Origin: Chrysogorgia sp. JL179-B06
Taxonomy: Eukaryota; Cnidaria; Anthozoa; Scleralcyonacea; Chrysogorgiidae
Assembly: GCA_035772405.1 (NCBI GenBank)
Contig: JAYKKM010000374.1
Span: forward strand, 496,001-560,000
Reading direction: 5' to 3'
DNA length: 64,000 nt
This document shows positions 11,893 through 20,044 of the stretch, piece by piece. Position 1 is the first letter of the stretch. Every line of letters begins with the position of its first letter. Below the pieces are notes generated by a model, which did no database searches, was not told where the DNA came from, and saw only the letters and a list, made by a program, of their open reading frames with translations. The translations under genes were made by a program, and so were the position numbers.

Positions 11893-12785
11893 TTATGTTT
11901 TGTCGTTAATGTTGCTTCCTCGCCCGTGTGTTTGGTTGTGTACTTCCTCTTGTGTGGATTGTATTGACTGTTTCATCATATCCCAATATTGCAGTTCTGC
12001 GTCTAGCACCTCCATCTTTCGTTTGTGTGCAATTATTAGATTCCTTTTATTTAAATCCAGCAGTTCCATCTCTGCTTCATGCTGCTGGGTTTGCATCGCC
12101 AAGCATCGTGCTTGGGCTGCGGATATTGGTGATTTGTTGGTAAAGGATGGTGCGAGGGCAGCGTCAACGACACTCGATGGCGGCAATGCATTTTCGGTCG
12201 CTGGAGTGGCTGTACCTGTAGTTGGAACCTGTACATTCGTCTCCTCGTCGTCGCGATCGCTGTCTATACATTTAAAAGCAGATGACGTAAATGCGATGTT
12301 ATGTACGGATGGGCATGTGTTGTTCCGAAATATCAAACGAATTGATCTGATTATGCAATTGTACAACACCTGCATGCATAACGCGTTGGCATTGTCTTAC
12401 CTCTTTCACAATTATCGTCATCAAACATATTACTTAAGCTGTCAATTTGGGCCGGAATGATAGACGCAACGGCCGCAGCTTCATCGTCGTGTTTCGACGT
12501 TGAGGGACCGCCACCCGTCAACTTCACATCCCTCTTCTCTTTCGCCAGATGTTTTTGGGCGCGGGCCTTTATATTTTCCCAACACTTCTTTAGCTGCTTC
12601 GCATCCCTCTTCTTCACACCGGACTGGGAATTGAATTGTTCGGATAACGTTTCCCACGTGTTATTTTTCTGTTGTATGGTTTTATAATCATTATTTTTAT
12701 TCTCTAGAAGGTCTTTGTACTTTCGAACTAATTCTGTTAATAGGGCCTTTTCCAATGGCGAATAATATTGTCTACCTTCAGCCAT
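11893..12785 (-). CDS. Harbinger accessory Myb/SANT-like DNA-binding protein
   Basis: Two exons on the minus strand: 12785-12401 and 12263-11893, joined across a 137-bp intron (donor AGAG/GTAAGA, acceptor TGTATAG/ACAGC). The phases agree, giving 251 residues; an in-frame ATG at 12809 would add 8. The N-terminal ~90 residues have the Myb/SANT-like trihelix pattern (YYSPLEKALLTELVRKYKD, TWETLSEQFNSQSG, AKQLKKCWENIKARAQKHL), expected to bind the element ends. The C-terminal third is a charged, probably coiled-coil helix (ARCLAMQTQQHEAEMELLDL, HKRKMEVLDAELQYW). In this superfamily such a protein works with the transposase. The gene is intact. Confidence 0.88.
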
Positions 12786-13195
12786 ATTGACGAGGAACGC
12801 CGTACGCATGCATTGACACGTCTACAACAGTGTCACTCGTTTATATGCCCTCTATCATTAATGATACATCACGATCACACCCACACTCCAGCAAGTCACA
12901 CTCGAGTGAGCTCTTTGAATACAAATCAGCCTAATATTTTCAAGGGTGAGTGCTCCCTCGGTGAGTGGCCACTCACACTCATACTCCACTCTCACTCACA
13001 CTTCAACCCCACTTCAGTGCTCCTCACTGGAATGCCACTCAAGTGTGAGTGTGAGTGAGCTTTTAGAATACAGGCCTTAGTGTCTGGCCGCATAAAATCT
13101 TGAACCTAATTTGACGTCTCATATTAGGCTTCTCTCACTGGATAATTAGAGCCAACGGCGGCCATTATTGGGTCGGGCTATGGCAAATCTTTAAT

Positions 13196-13549
13196 TTTCC
13201 ATCTGTTGCCAATGTTTCACCAAAGAATGTAATCGCCGAGGAATCGCGACTCAAGTAATTAATATGGAAAGCGATTCGTTTTCTGCTGTTTCAGTTATTG
13301 TAACGCCATTAAATTATTTAAATCCACTGATCTCGAAAGAAGACTGGATCGAGCAACTATTGTTCAGAAAATGAAGCCGGAAGTCCGCCATTACTAAGGG
13401 ACCAGGATCCTATGAGGTTTTTTGTTGGATTATGTGCTCTTACCATCAACAAAATAAAATAATTTTACTATAAAGAAGACCAGAAGACATTTTTCAAATT
13501 ACTGGGTAAAACGATTCATGGCCTACCTACAGATTTACTGCGACTTTGG
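13196..13549. repeat. Central spacer of the inverted repeat
   Basis: AT-rich, non-coding sequence forming the loop between the two arms. TAAGGGACC at about 13395 and GGTCCCTTA at 13549 are short inverted copies next to GGCCGCCGTTGG, so the arms extend partly into this spacer. Confidence 0.5.
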
Positions 13550-13864
13550 TCCCTTAGTAATGGCCGCCGTTGGCTCTAATTATCCAGTGAGAGAAGCCTA
13601 TTATGAGACGTCAAATTAGGTTCAAGATTTTATGCATTTCATGTTAACAAAGAAACTATATTGGCCAGACACTAAACCTATACTTCGCGAGCGTCACAGT
13701 TTGATTTGCTTGCAAACTCGGAGCTTCTAATGATCTCTCGTTAATTTCAACATTATGCAAATATGCAAGCTTCAAAATCAACTCATCAGATACAATAGAA
13801 AGCTCAATCCAGTCCTATTTTTGAGATCAGTGATGACCATGACCAGATCAGATGGTTATCGTCG

Positions 13865-14147
13865 GCGGGATTTAGAGCATCAATTTTCAATGTAAAAAGC
13901 CAAGGAAATATTGGAAACATAAACGAAGTTGAAGAGCTTCAATGTGATTTTTGATAAGGATAAACTTAAGGGCGCTCAATACAACTTTGTGTTTACTCAC
14001 ACCGAATCATTCTTGTCTTGCAAATTTGGTCGAGAATTTAAATTACACAGCAAGCTGTATCAAGAAAGAGTATGTGCCATAGTGATCGACGAAGCTCATA
14101 TAAGATGCGCGAATGAGTCGTCTGCACTAGAACGTTTGCTGCCATAA
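13865..14147 (+). pseudogene. RecQ-like DNA helicase fragment
   Basis: A short translated stretch (GFRASIFNVKS, then after a +1 shift near 13950 YNFVFTHTESFLSCKFGREF and VCAIVIDEAHIRC) matches the motif Ia to motif II region of RecQ-family helicases; IDEAH is the Walker B box. The usual aromatic-rich loop after DEAH has diverged and the frame stops at 14147. It is an isolated fragment with no ATP-binding motif I or C-terminal domains, lying inside the foldback. RecQ-like sequences are often copied within cnidarian repeats, so this is probably mobile-element cargo. Confidence 0.7.
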
Positions 14148-14229
14148 ATGTCTTCTGCTATGGCCAGGGGTCCGGCGAGGGGATAACCTTTTCATGTTAC
14201 TCCATCACCAAATAACATCACCGGATAAC

Positions 14230-14432
14230 ATCAAGGTGGGAGGGTTAGGAAGACACTTAAGGCTGGGGGTTAGGGTTAGAAAACTCATTAGGTGGGGGGT
14301 TAGGGTTAGGATCTAAGTTGTTTTGGGGTTAGCGGTTATTTCATGACGATTATATACCTCGATTCATTTGGTGATGGAGTAACATGAAAGGTTAACCCGG
14401 CGAGGCGGGTGAAAAGCCTGGGTACAAGGTTG
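14230..14432. repeat. G-rich GGGTTAGGGTTAG repeat and CCCAGG tip
   Basis: Two copies of GGGGGTTAGGGTTAG with AAGACACTTAAGG and AAACTCATTAGGT, then the outer tip of the foldback (GGCGAGGCGGGTGAAAAGCC). Related GGGTTAGG blocks are at 26480-26560 (reverse), 43335 and 57670-57725. It looks like a dispersed family and not a telomere. Confidence 0.55.
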
Positions 14433-14439
14433 AATATAG

Positions 14440-14570
14440 ACCATGTTGGAAAATGGATACGGGAGGATAAGAAATGATAAGATAGGTCATAACGGGATAT
14501 GAGAGGTGAAGAAGGAGTAGAGAACAGGATAAAATAAAGACCATGTTGAAAAAGAAGGGATATTACGGGA
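14440..14570 (+). repeat. Purine-rich repeat, right copy
   Basis: Direct-orientation partner of 10140-10260: AGAAATGATAAGATAGG, GAGAACAGGATAAAATA, followed by a second partial copy (AGACCATGTTG twice, near 14437 and 14537). Confidence 0.6.
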
Positions 14571-14584
14571 GGATAAGAGACCAA

Positions 14585-15100
14585 TTTCCTTATAAACGCA
14601 AGCGTGCAGATTCGAAGCGCATTTTCTACACAGATTTTGCGCGCGTGCCACTAGCTTATTTGCGCAAACGCTCACTTCACAAAAGAATTACTTCACAGAC
14701 TTTTACAAACTAACCTTTTACAGTATTCGATTTCAATTACTCGCACTATATGATTAGAACGGCAGGGTCTAGGGGTGTAAATATAGGGGGGATGGGGTGT
14801 ATATATACCCCCCAAATTTTGGAAAACAATGTTATCATTCCCCCATGCATGAGTTATGAAAGAAGAAAAGTTATAACAAAAAACTCAATTAATAAGAAAA
14901 GGCACATCTTAATTTGAGCTAGTCTGTCAACACATATCATCTGCGAAGCGTGTAGGTTTAAAAATTATTAGAAACAGCCAAACACGGCATGATTTGATGA
15001 TTTTGATCAGTGATTTAAATTTTAAACGAATATTTTCACACGCCACGGAAATATAATTTCACCGACTCTAACCTTTTGGCTGGAGGCCTGGTAACCAATA
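14585..15100. other. Unassigned AT-rich stretch
   Basis: No gene seen. It includes a low-complexity GGGGGGATGGGGTGTATATATACCCCCC hairpin-like block near 14787-14816 (given in outline only) and otherwise ordinary AT-rich DNA. Confidence 0.35.
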
Positions 15101-15124
15101 AAAGTTTCATCACGAATATTTAAA

Positions 15125-15376
15125 ATGGCGGAAGCCGAAAGTAATGAGATCACTGACCTCTATATATAACGGTCAGTGAATGAGATGGATGCTGCTGACT
15201 CACTTGACGAAGTGGAGGTATGTGCATTGTACATTTGTAGTTACATATATGAATTATTTATTTTTCATATCGTACAGATTGTACTGGGCAGTTTTATATA
15301 TTATTATTTATGTCATCTTTAACAGAAAGATGTTGACAATGACAAGGAGAAGGTTGGATCTATGTTTAGATTTTAA
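15125..15376 (+). other. Possible small spliced exon pair, plus strand
   Basis: ATG at 15185 reads MDAADSLDEVE up to a donor-like GAG/GTATGT at 15218. After 108 bp an acceptor TTTAACAG precedes an in-phase continuation, KDVDNDKEKVGSMFRF and TAA at 15376. An acidic 27-residue product is unconvincing by itself. A related GTTGACAATGACAAGGA string recurs near 36512. It is most likely the 5' remnant of a duplicated gene or repeat. Confidence 0.15.
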
Positions 15377-15449
15377 AATGAATACTACAGAGTACAGAGT
15401 AGTAGTACAAAGTCAAGTTCTACATTCGGACAGCTGAGGCCCACATGAC

Positions 15450-15660
15450 CACGTGGGCCAATATGAAATTTTATAAACTTCTGAACTGACTGAAAATCAC
15501 CGCTCAGAATGCAGTAAATGCCATTTGCGGAATTCTATATTTCAAAATTTTCAGGTTGAGCATGCCCCTGGACCCCCCTAGAAAGGCTCGCGCATACGGC
15601 GCTCGAGATCATCCCCCCACATCTCACAACAAATTTGCGCCCCTGGCAGGGTCAAAGCAT
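15450..15660. repeat. Dispersed repeat with AATGCAGTAAATGCC
   Basis: ATGAAATTTTATAAACTTCT, AAAATCACCGCTCAGAATGC and CCCCTGGACCCCCCTAGAAA are shared with 30170-30260 (reverse) and 5840-5960. Non-coding; the ends are not defined. Confidence 0.6.
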
Positions 15661-15881
15661 ACCATGCGGTCGAAATCATCCAGACAAAAAAGAGATAAAT
15701 AATCGACTATTTGTTCAGAATAAGTGGTTGCGGCTAGCTGCAACACTAGAGACTTCAAAGTGATACTACGATCACATTTTTACCTATCGATATTTTTACG
15801 TATTCATAAAGCAGAGCTTCTAAATATTACTCGGTCGAAACCGTTTTGCGATTAGACGATGGCAAGTATTATTTTTCTTAC

Positions 15882-16145
15882 TCCGAATCTGGAGTTGTTA
15901 TGTCCGCCATTAATCGTTCATGTTCCTGACCAGCGTAACGAAGTGACGTCAGATTCTCAACGCGAAGACTCCACATGGCTAATTCTTCAAGCAAATCCAT
16001 AGTGATCAAGGTCGTTTTTTCAAATTCTTCGTTTGAAAGGCTGGACATTTCATCAATTCTCCAAGAAAACAAGAAAACAAGTAACCTCGACTGAAATTCG
16101 AAATCGTCGACCAAATCGTCGCTGACGATAACGCCTTTGCAATCT
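15882..16145 (-). CDS. Candidate host exon, unknown protein
   Basis: A minus-strand frame that ends at a strong donor (GATTCGGA/GTAAGA, exon edge 15882) and contains ATG at about 16050: MSSLSNEEFEKTTLITMDLL and then EELAMWSLRVENLTSLRYAG. The composition looks like a real acidic helical protein and unlike the surrounding repeats. It may be a first exon starting at that ATG, or an internal exon with an acceptor near 16146 (CCGCTGAG). No downstream partner could be fixed; the frame at 9878-10116 is a possibility. No domain is recognised. Confidence 0.35.
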
Positions 16146-16279
16146 CAGCGGTCGATCATAAATAACTATAACGTCTGTAGAGCATCCTGCCGCCTTCGGT
16201 AAGCTATTGCATGTAGATTAATTAACAATATATTCAATTGAAGACAAGCAATCAAGCTGGAAATCAGACCAAGGCGTAC

Positions 16280-16520
16280 ATTAAAGTTCATGACGTCAAG
16301 CGTTTTCGAAAACCTTCGTTTTCGGCGTTTTCGCCCGTACACACTAATACGAAAGGCCTCCATTTTCGAATGTCTCCACCTTGGTAGGCATTTTCGAAAG
16401 CCTCCGTGTTCGTGGATCAAGGTATCCGTTTTCCATCGTACTAGTGTGGACGATCGGCGAAAACGCATACAAATGTATGCGTTTTCAAACAAAAACGGAT
16501 TAGTGTGGACGGGCCGGCCT
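16280..16520. repeat. hAT-type MITE fragment
   Basis: Many GTTTTCG/CGAAAAC blocks end in ACGGATTAGTGTGGACGGGC, and an internal copy reads TACTAGTGTGGACGATCGGC. The combination of CGTTTT tracts with AGTGTGGACGG is common in non-autonomous hAT elements of many animals. No transposase. Confidence 0.6.
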
Positions 16521-16735
16521 AATATAAACCATCGCATACCTTCAATTTCTGCTTCGGTAGTACCAGGCCTTGGCTTGAATGGTGAACTCGGTTTACATCC
16601 AACGGCGGTCCATTCGTATTTACTGATATTCTGCGATACTGGTGCTCTAACGAAGAGAAGGGTTACATTGGTTGTATAGGTTGGAGTAAGGGTTTTAGTT
16701 AAAGCCCATCACAGAGGCCATTGACACACCATGAT

Positions 16736-17272
16736 TCTACCTTTAAAGGGATATGGCAATATAAATTAACTTTGTCTAATTTGAAAGAACTCGTAAAATG
16801 GTATAAGAAGACCTTTTATAATTTTTCTGTATCTTTCTTGGTTTTTGAAATATTTCAGATAATTATGACAAAAGACAGTCTACAATCCGCCATCTTGTTG
16901 TAATATTTGACCTAATTAACTAGGAAATTGGTGACGTCACAAGCAGGGTAAATCTGATGAAACTACTCCATAGGTGACCGAATTTCCGCGGAAGGCTTTT
17001 TAAAATGTTGTGGGCCAATTGAAAATAGTGCAACATAATCGAGTTTCTGGCTCATAATGTCGTAAGGTTGGCAAGATAAAAATTTCACTTTACCCTACTT
17101 ATGACGTCACATGCATATCGAAAATAATTCCAAGATGGCGGACAGCACGCTGTCTTTCGTCAAATTATTTCGAAAACCAAAAAAGGAAAATTGTAAAAGG
17201 TCTTGTTATACCATTTCACGAGTTCTTTCAAATGAGACAAAGTTAATTTATATTGCCATATCCCTTTAAGCG
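16736..17272. mobile_element. Foldback element, ~150-bp arms
   Basis: The left end TTTAAAGGGATATGGCAATA and the right end (reverse) TTAAAGGGATATGGCAATAT open arms of about 150 bp (16736-16890 and 17130-17272) that share AACTTTGTCTAATTTGAAAG. The loop contains GTGACGTCAC and an ATGGCGGAC box. No coding. Confidence 0.85.
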
Positions 17273-17347
17273 TTATCCCCGGCCGACTATAAAAGAGCAA
17301 AATGAAAAGGTGGTAAACTGCCAAGATTTTAATTTTTAGTGACGAAA

Positions 17348-17382
17348 TACTGACGTTTCGAGCGAAGCCCTTCATCAGAGTA
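17348..17382 (-). ncRNA. Hammerhead ribozyme motif (minus strand)
   Basis: On the minus strand: stem I TACT, core CTGATGA, an A, stem II GGGC-TTC-GCTC, then GAAACGTC and closing stem I AGTA. Core bases C3 to A9 and G12 to A14 are intact, and the cleavage triplet GTC is present. Stem III is minimal, as described for Penelope-like elements. Confidence 0.8.
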
Positions 17383-17404
17383 AGTCTTGCATCAGAGTTG
17401 ATCT

Positions 17405-17439
17405 TACTCTGATGAAGGGCTCTGCTCGAAACGTCAGTA
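17405..17439 (+). ncRNA. Hammerhead ribozyme motif (plus strand)
   Basis: Stem I TACT (17405-17408), core CTGATGA (17409-17415), A, stem II GGGC/GCTC with loop TCT, then GAAACGTC (17428-17435) and AGTA closing stem I. This is a complete type-I-like minimal hammerhead, 22 bp from an opposed copy on the other strand. Confidence 0.82.
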
Positions 17440-17638
17440 TTTCGTCACTAAAACTCTTCGCAGTTCACCACCTTTTCACTTTGCTATATATCCAAAACAC
17501 TGTCTACGCAGCACTCTACTTTTTACAATTATAAAAGAGCTTGTATGTTCTAAGGATTCATGGTGAAGGAAAATTTCGAGTGTTGGAATATATACATTTT
17601 AAGACCAAACCGGGACCAGTTGCAAAAAACATCAAGGC

Positions 17639-17709
17639 CTTCCAGCTGGAATTGAACCCGCGACCCTGCGATGCTATAGTGCAGTGCTCTGACTACAGAG
17701 CTACGGAGG
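17639..17709 (-). pseudogene. tRNA-like sequence (minus strand arm)
   Basis: Reads TCCGTAGCTCTGTAGTCAGA (A-box region) and GGGTCGCGGGTTCAATTCCA (B-box region) with acceptor-like ends. The anticodon loop is enlarged to TATAGCAT-like sequence, so it is a tRNA-derived element and not a working tRNA gene. Confidence 0.6.
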
Positions 17710-17820
17710 CTGTTGCCGAGAGCCTAGTCACGAGTTCTGTATATATAGTGGTGGTAAAATCTTATCCCAGCATTACCACTACAATATATACAGAACTCGT
17801 GACTAAGCTCTCGGCAACGG

Positions 17821-17888
17821 CTTCCGTAGCTCAGTGGTCAGAGCACTGCACTAGCATCACAGGGTCGCGGGTTCAATTCCAGCCGGAA
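17821..17888 (+). pseudogene. tRNA-like sequence (plus strand arm)
   Basis: CTTCCGTAGCTCAGTGG opens it and GGGTTCAATTCCAGCCGGAAG-type sequence closes it; CTTCCG pairs with CGGAAG. The D-stem GCTC/GAGC and a 7-nt loop CTAGCAT would give anticodon AGC. Anticodon-stem mismatches (CTGCA with CACAG) and the SINE tail argue that it is a tRNA-derived retroposon. Confidence 0.6.
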
Positions 17889-17999
17889 GGCCTTAAAGTT
17901 GCATTTTTCGCAACTGGTCCCGGTTTGGTCTTAAAATGTATATATTCCTACATACACTCGAGATTTTCCTTCACCATAAATCCTTAGAACATGTAGTTT

Positions 18000-18640
18000 A
18001 CTCGAGTGAAATGCCAAATATTACTTGTAATATACCCAGAATCTTTCTAAATAAATAAGTTTTTGAACGTTTCTTAAAGGAGTTTGAGGATTGTCTTATA
18101 AAAAACGGTAGGCTGTTCCAGGACCAGCCTTAAAAAAGGCCCTGTCTCCAAAGGTTTTACATGATGTTCTGGGGACAAAGAGCAGGTGTTCTTATGATCT
18201 TAAGCGGTTAGGACCGTTACGTTTAACCTGGAGCAGGCTTTCCTGATATTCAGGAACCTTGCCGCGCAATGCTTGACCTAGCCTGTGTACAGCCTGAATA
18301 TACACCTGTAATACACTCTGTGAAAACTCGCACAATAGCTTGTCGACCCCCCGCTGAGCTACTCAGATCTTAGTATATAGTAGATTTTGATTATTCAAAT
18401 CACAACCCTTGACTTATTCCAGGTACAATTGGTTCTCTGGGAATTCTTGTGGGATCAAATAATCCAATCAAATAAACAATTATGAATCACTCAGATCTGA
18501 GTAGCTCAGCGGGGGGTCGACAAGCTATCGTGCGAGTTTTCACAGACTGTATTACAGGTGTACACAGGCTATGCTTGACCATAAGTGCAATCCTAAAGTG
18601 AATATGAAATAAAAAATTCAGTTGTAAAATAACGCTTTTG
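18000..18640. mobile_element. Foldback element at 18275-18580
   Basis: Arms 18275-18372 and 18483-18580 are inverted copies: GAGCTACTCAGATCT, GCTTGTCGACCCCCCGCTGA, ACTCGCACAATAGC and CTGTAATACA are shared. The flank 18000-18275 is ordinary unassigned sequence. Confidence 0.8.
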
Positions 18641-19030
18641 TTTGAAAGAACTCTTGAAACTATAAAGACTAACCAAATATTTACAACTTTTTCACACAGT
18701 ATCTCAGTTCACTCTTGAAATATTAAGATGCATAATGACTAAATGGTTATATATCCTTGAGATTATGTAATGAAATCACTTGAAATGCAGGTGCATGTGC
18801 GTGGATGTATCCAATGACATCAAATATGCAAATCATCAAACGATTCCATGTGATAATGGTAAAGATATGCAGAATTTTTCAATAAGTCATTATGCATTGT
18901 GATGTCATAAGTATGATCATTTACATATCAAACAAATCTTAATATCTCAAAAGTGAAGTGAGATATGAAAGAGTTGTAAATGGTTAGTCTTTATAGTTTC
19001 AAGAGTTCTTTCAAACCAAAGAGCGAGAAA
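18630..19030. mobile_element. Foldback element with AAGAACTCTTGAAACT ends
   Basis: The left arm 18640-18735 and right arm 18940-19020 share GTTTGAAAGAACTCTTGAAA, TATAAAGACTAACCA and TTTACAACT. The loop is AT-rich with GATGTCAT-type motifs. The TTTGAAAGAACTC word is shared with the foldback at 16736-17272 and with 30990-31030. Confidence 0.8.
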
Positions 19031-19082
19031 AATAAGGTTTAATTGTAGTGAAGTTTGGAATACTGTTTACTCTTGGGTGAGT

Positions 19083-19530
19083 GATAACAACCTCGTTCCC
19101 AGGGCATTTTGCCTCCACGGCGGAAGGTCGGCTAAAATGGCCTGGGATCGGCTGGTCCTAACACAGCCGAGTATAATTTATTCATGTAAATCTGAATGCT
19201 GTCTTCAAATTTTACAGCAAATTAGAAGCGATAGCTTTCGCTACATTGGATATATGCTTCTTCATACCTTTTGTAAGAGATAACCATGGATGTATGGTGG
19301 ATTATTAAGCTTGTTAACTGCTTTTATGACCACGAATGCTGACATGAACAACTCTGAAGAGCATTGAACACTTCTCAATTATTCAGGTCAACAAAGTAGA
19401 CAAAGGCTATGGAACAAAAACCACAACAATTATCATATCTAAACACCCAGAAATTCTGGGTGTCATGTGACCAGCCGATCCCGGGGCCATTTTCCACCGT
19501 GGAGGCAAAATGCCCGAGGTTGTGAGTGAT
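19083..19530. mobile_element. Foldback element with AACCTCG-CCCAGGGCATTT tips
   Basis: CAACCTCGTTCCCAGGGCAT at 19087 pairs with ATGCCCGAGGTTG near 19510, and GGCCTGGGATCGGCTGGTC at 19139 pairs with GACCAGCCGATCCCGGGGCC near 19470. The tips carry the AACCTCG.CCCAGG word found in several unrelated elements here. Confidence 0.8.
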
Positions 19531-19778
19531 AAGTAACAAACCAAATATCAAGCACTGGAATATTATTTTGTTCAATAAACCTATTACCAGTATGACGTCA
19601 TATCGGTAATAGTGCCATTCTTCTCAAAACGCGGTCGTGCAACAAGAAATTCTGCGCTATATCATGAAATTCAATTTTTTTTTCACTTTTACAAAGTTAG
19701 ATGACATCTCTTTCGGAGGAAAATAGAACCTCAAAAATATCGAATAGGCAGCCAGTGAAGTGAACAAAATAGTTCTGC

Positions 19779-20044
19779 TCAATCTATTTCTAACCTTGGT
19801 GTTTTCTGCAGCTCTCTCGAAGCCTCTTCGATCTTCTCCTCAAACGTGACGTCTGCTTCGTTGGTCTGATCCTTCTTTCCTCGAGTTTTGTTGAACGCAT
19901 TAATGGCGTCTACGTCAAGACTGCTCTCTTGTTGTAGTAACTGATCGTCGTAGTGTGGTGACCGAACTGCATTGTTGTAGCCTTCTCGGAACTCGTGGTC
20001 GGACGAGGATATCGCGCGAATCATGTCCAGAACCAATTCTTTTT
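19779..20044 (-). CDS. TBATA: TBATA-like gene, last exon
   Basis: Acceptor TTATTTCGCAG, then EKELVLDMIRAISSS, HYDDQLLQQESSLDVDAINA and an acidic, lysine-rich tail (FEEKIEEASRELQK) to the stop at 19779-19781. It starts with two bases of a split Glu codon, completing APYR-EKELV from the previous exon. Confidence 0.82.

Larger units (their letters stand above)
10446..13076. mobile_element. Complete PIF/Harbinger DNA transposon
   Basis: The left end CGCCTGTATTCTAAAAGC and the right end (reverse strand) GGCCTGTATTCTAAAAGC are terminal inverted repeats that extend into CACTCACACTCACACT. A TTA duplication flanks both ends (10443-10445 and 13077-13079), the target typical of the superfamily. The subterminal zones (10465-10640 and 12880-13060) are packed with ACTCACACTC/GAGTGTGAGT motifs, likely transposase-binding sites. 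Inside are two convergent genes: a DDE transposase (+) and a Myb/SANT-like protein (-). Both frames are intact, so the copy may be recent. Confidence 0.93.
10252..14432. repeat. Large inverted repeat (foldback) hosting Harbinger and a helicase fragment
   Basis: The left arm is 10294-10445 continuing at 13077-13195; the right arm is 13550-13836 in reverse. Shared tracts include TTTGCAAGCAAATCAAACTG, GACGCTCGCGAA, GTGTCTGGCC, ATAATTAGAGCCAACGGCGG and GAACCTAATTTGACGTCTCA. The outermost tips also pair: ACCCAGGCTTTTCACCCGCC near 10262 and its reverse near 14400-14425. The left arm is split by the Harbinger element; the right arm is separated from its tip by 13850-14393. Confidence 0.8.
17273..17545. 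repeat. Penelope-type palindrome around two hammerhead motifs
   Basis: Arms of about 80 bp pair 17303-17385 with 17400-17480 (shared AAAGGTGG, TTTTTAGTGACGAAATACTG, GACGTTTCGAGC). The sequence matches the terminal repeats of Penelope-like elements, in which hammerhead ribozymes are known. A degenerate single copy in the same orientation as the right arm lies at 29530-29575. Confidence 0.8.
17545..17995. repeat. Foldback with tRNA-derived (SINE-like) arms
   Basis: Two ~215-bp arms (17545-17760 and 17775-17995) are near-perfect inverted copies. Each contains a tRNA-like core, then AACTGGTCCCGGTTTGGTCT and TTTTCCTTCACCATAAATCC. The tail block also occurs alone at 40568-40650 and a shorter version at 37590-37640, so the arm is a dispersed SINE-like unit. 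Confidence 0.85.

Noticed and set aside
9878..16145. Direct joining of 15882-16145 to 9878-10116 as one gene
   Set aside because: Codon phases do not match (two leftover bases meet two starting bases), so the join is kept only as a hypothesis that needs another exon.
16290..16679. 129-codon plus frame and 123-codon minus frame
   Set aside because: They coincide with a hAT-type MITE made of GTTTTCG blocks; peptide is low-complexity Arg/Phe-rich.
17821..17888. Functional tRNA-Ala(AGC) gene
   Set aside because: The anticodon stem is mismatched, the sequence does not start like a tRNA-Ala, and it carries a SINE-type tail and an inverted twin.
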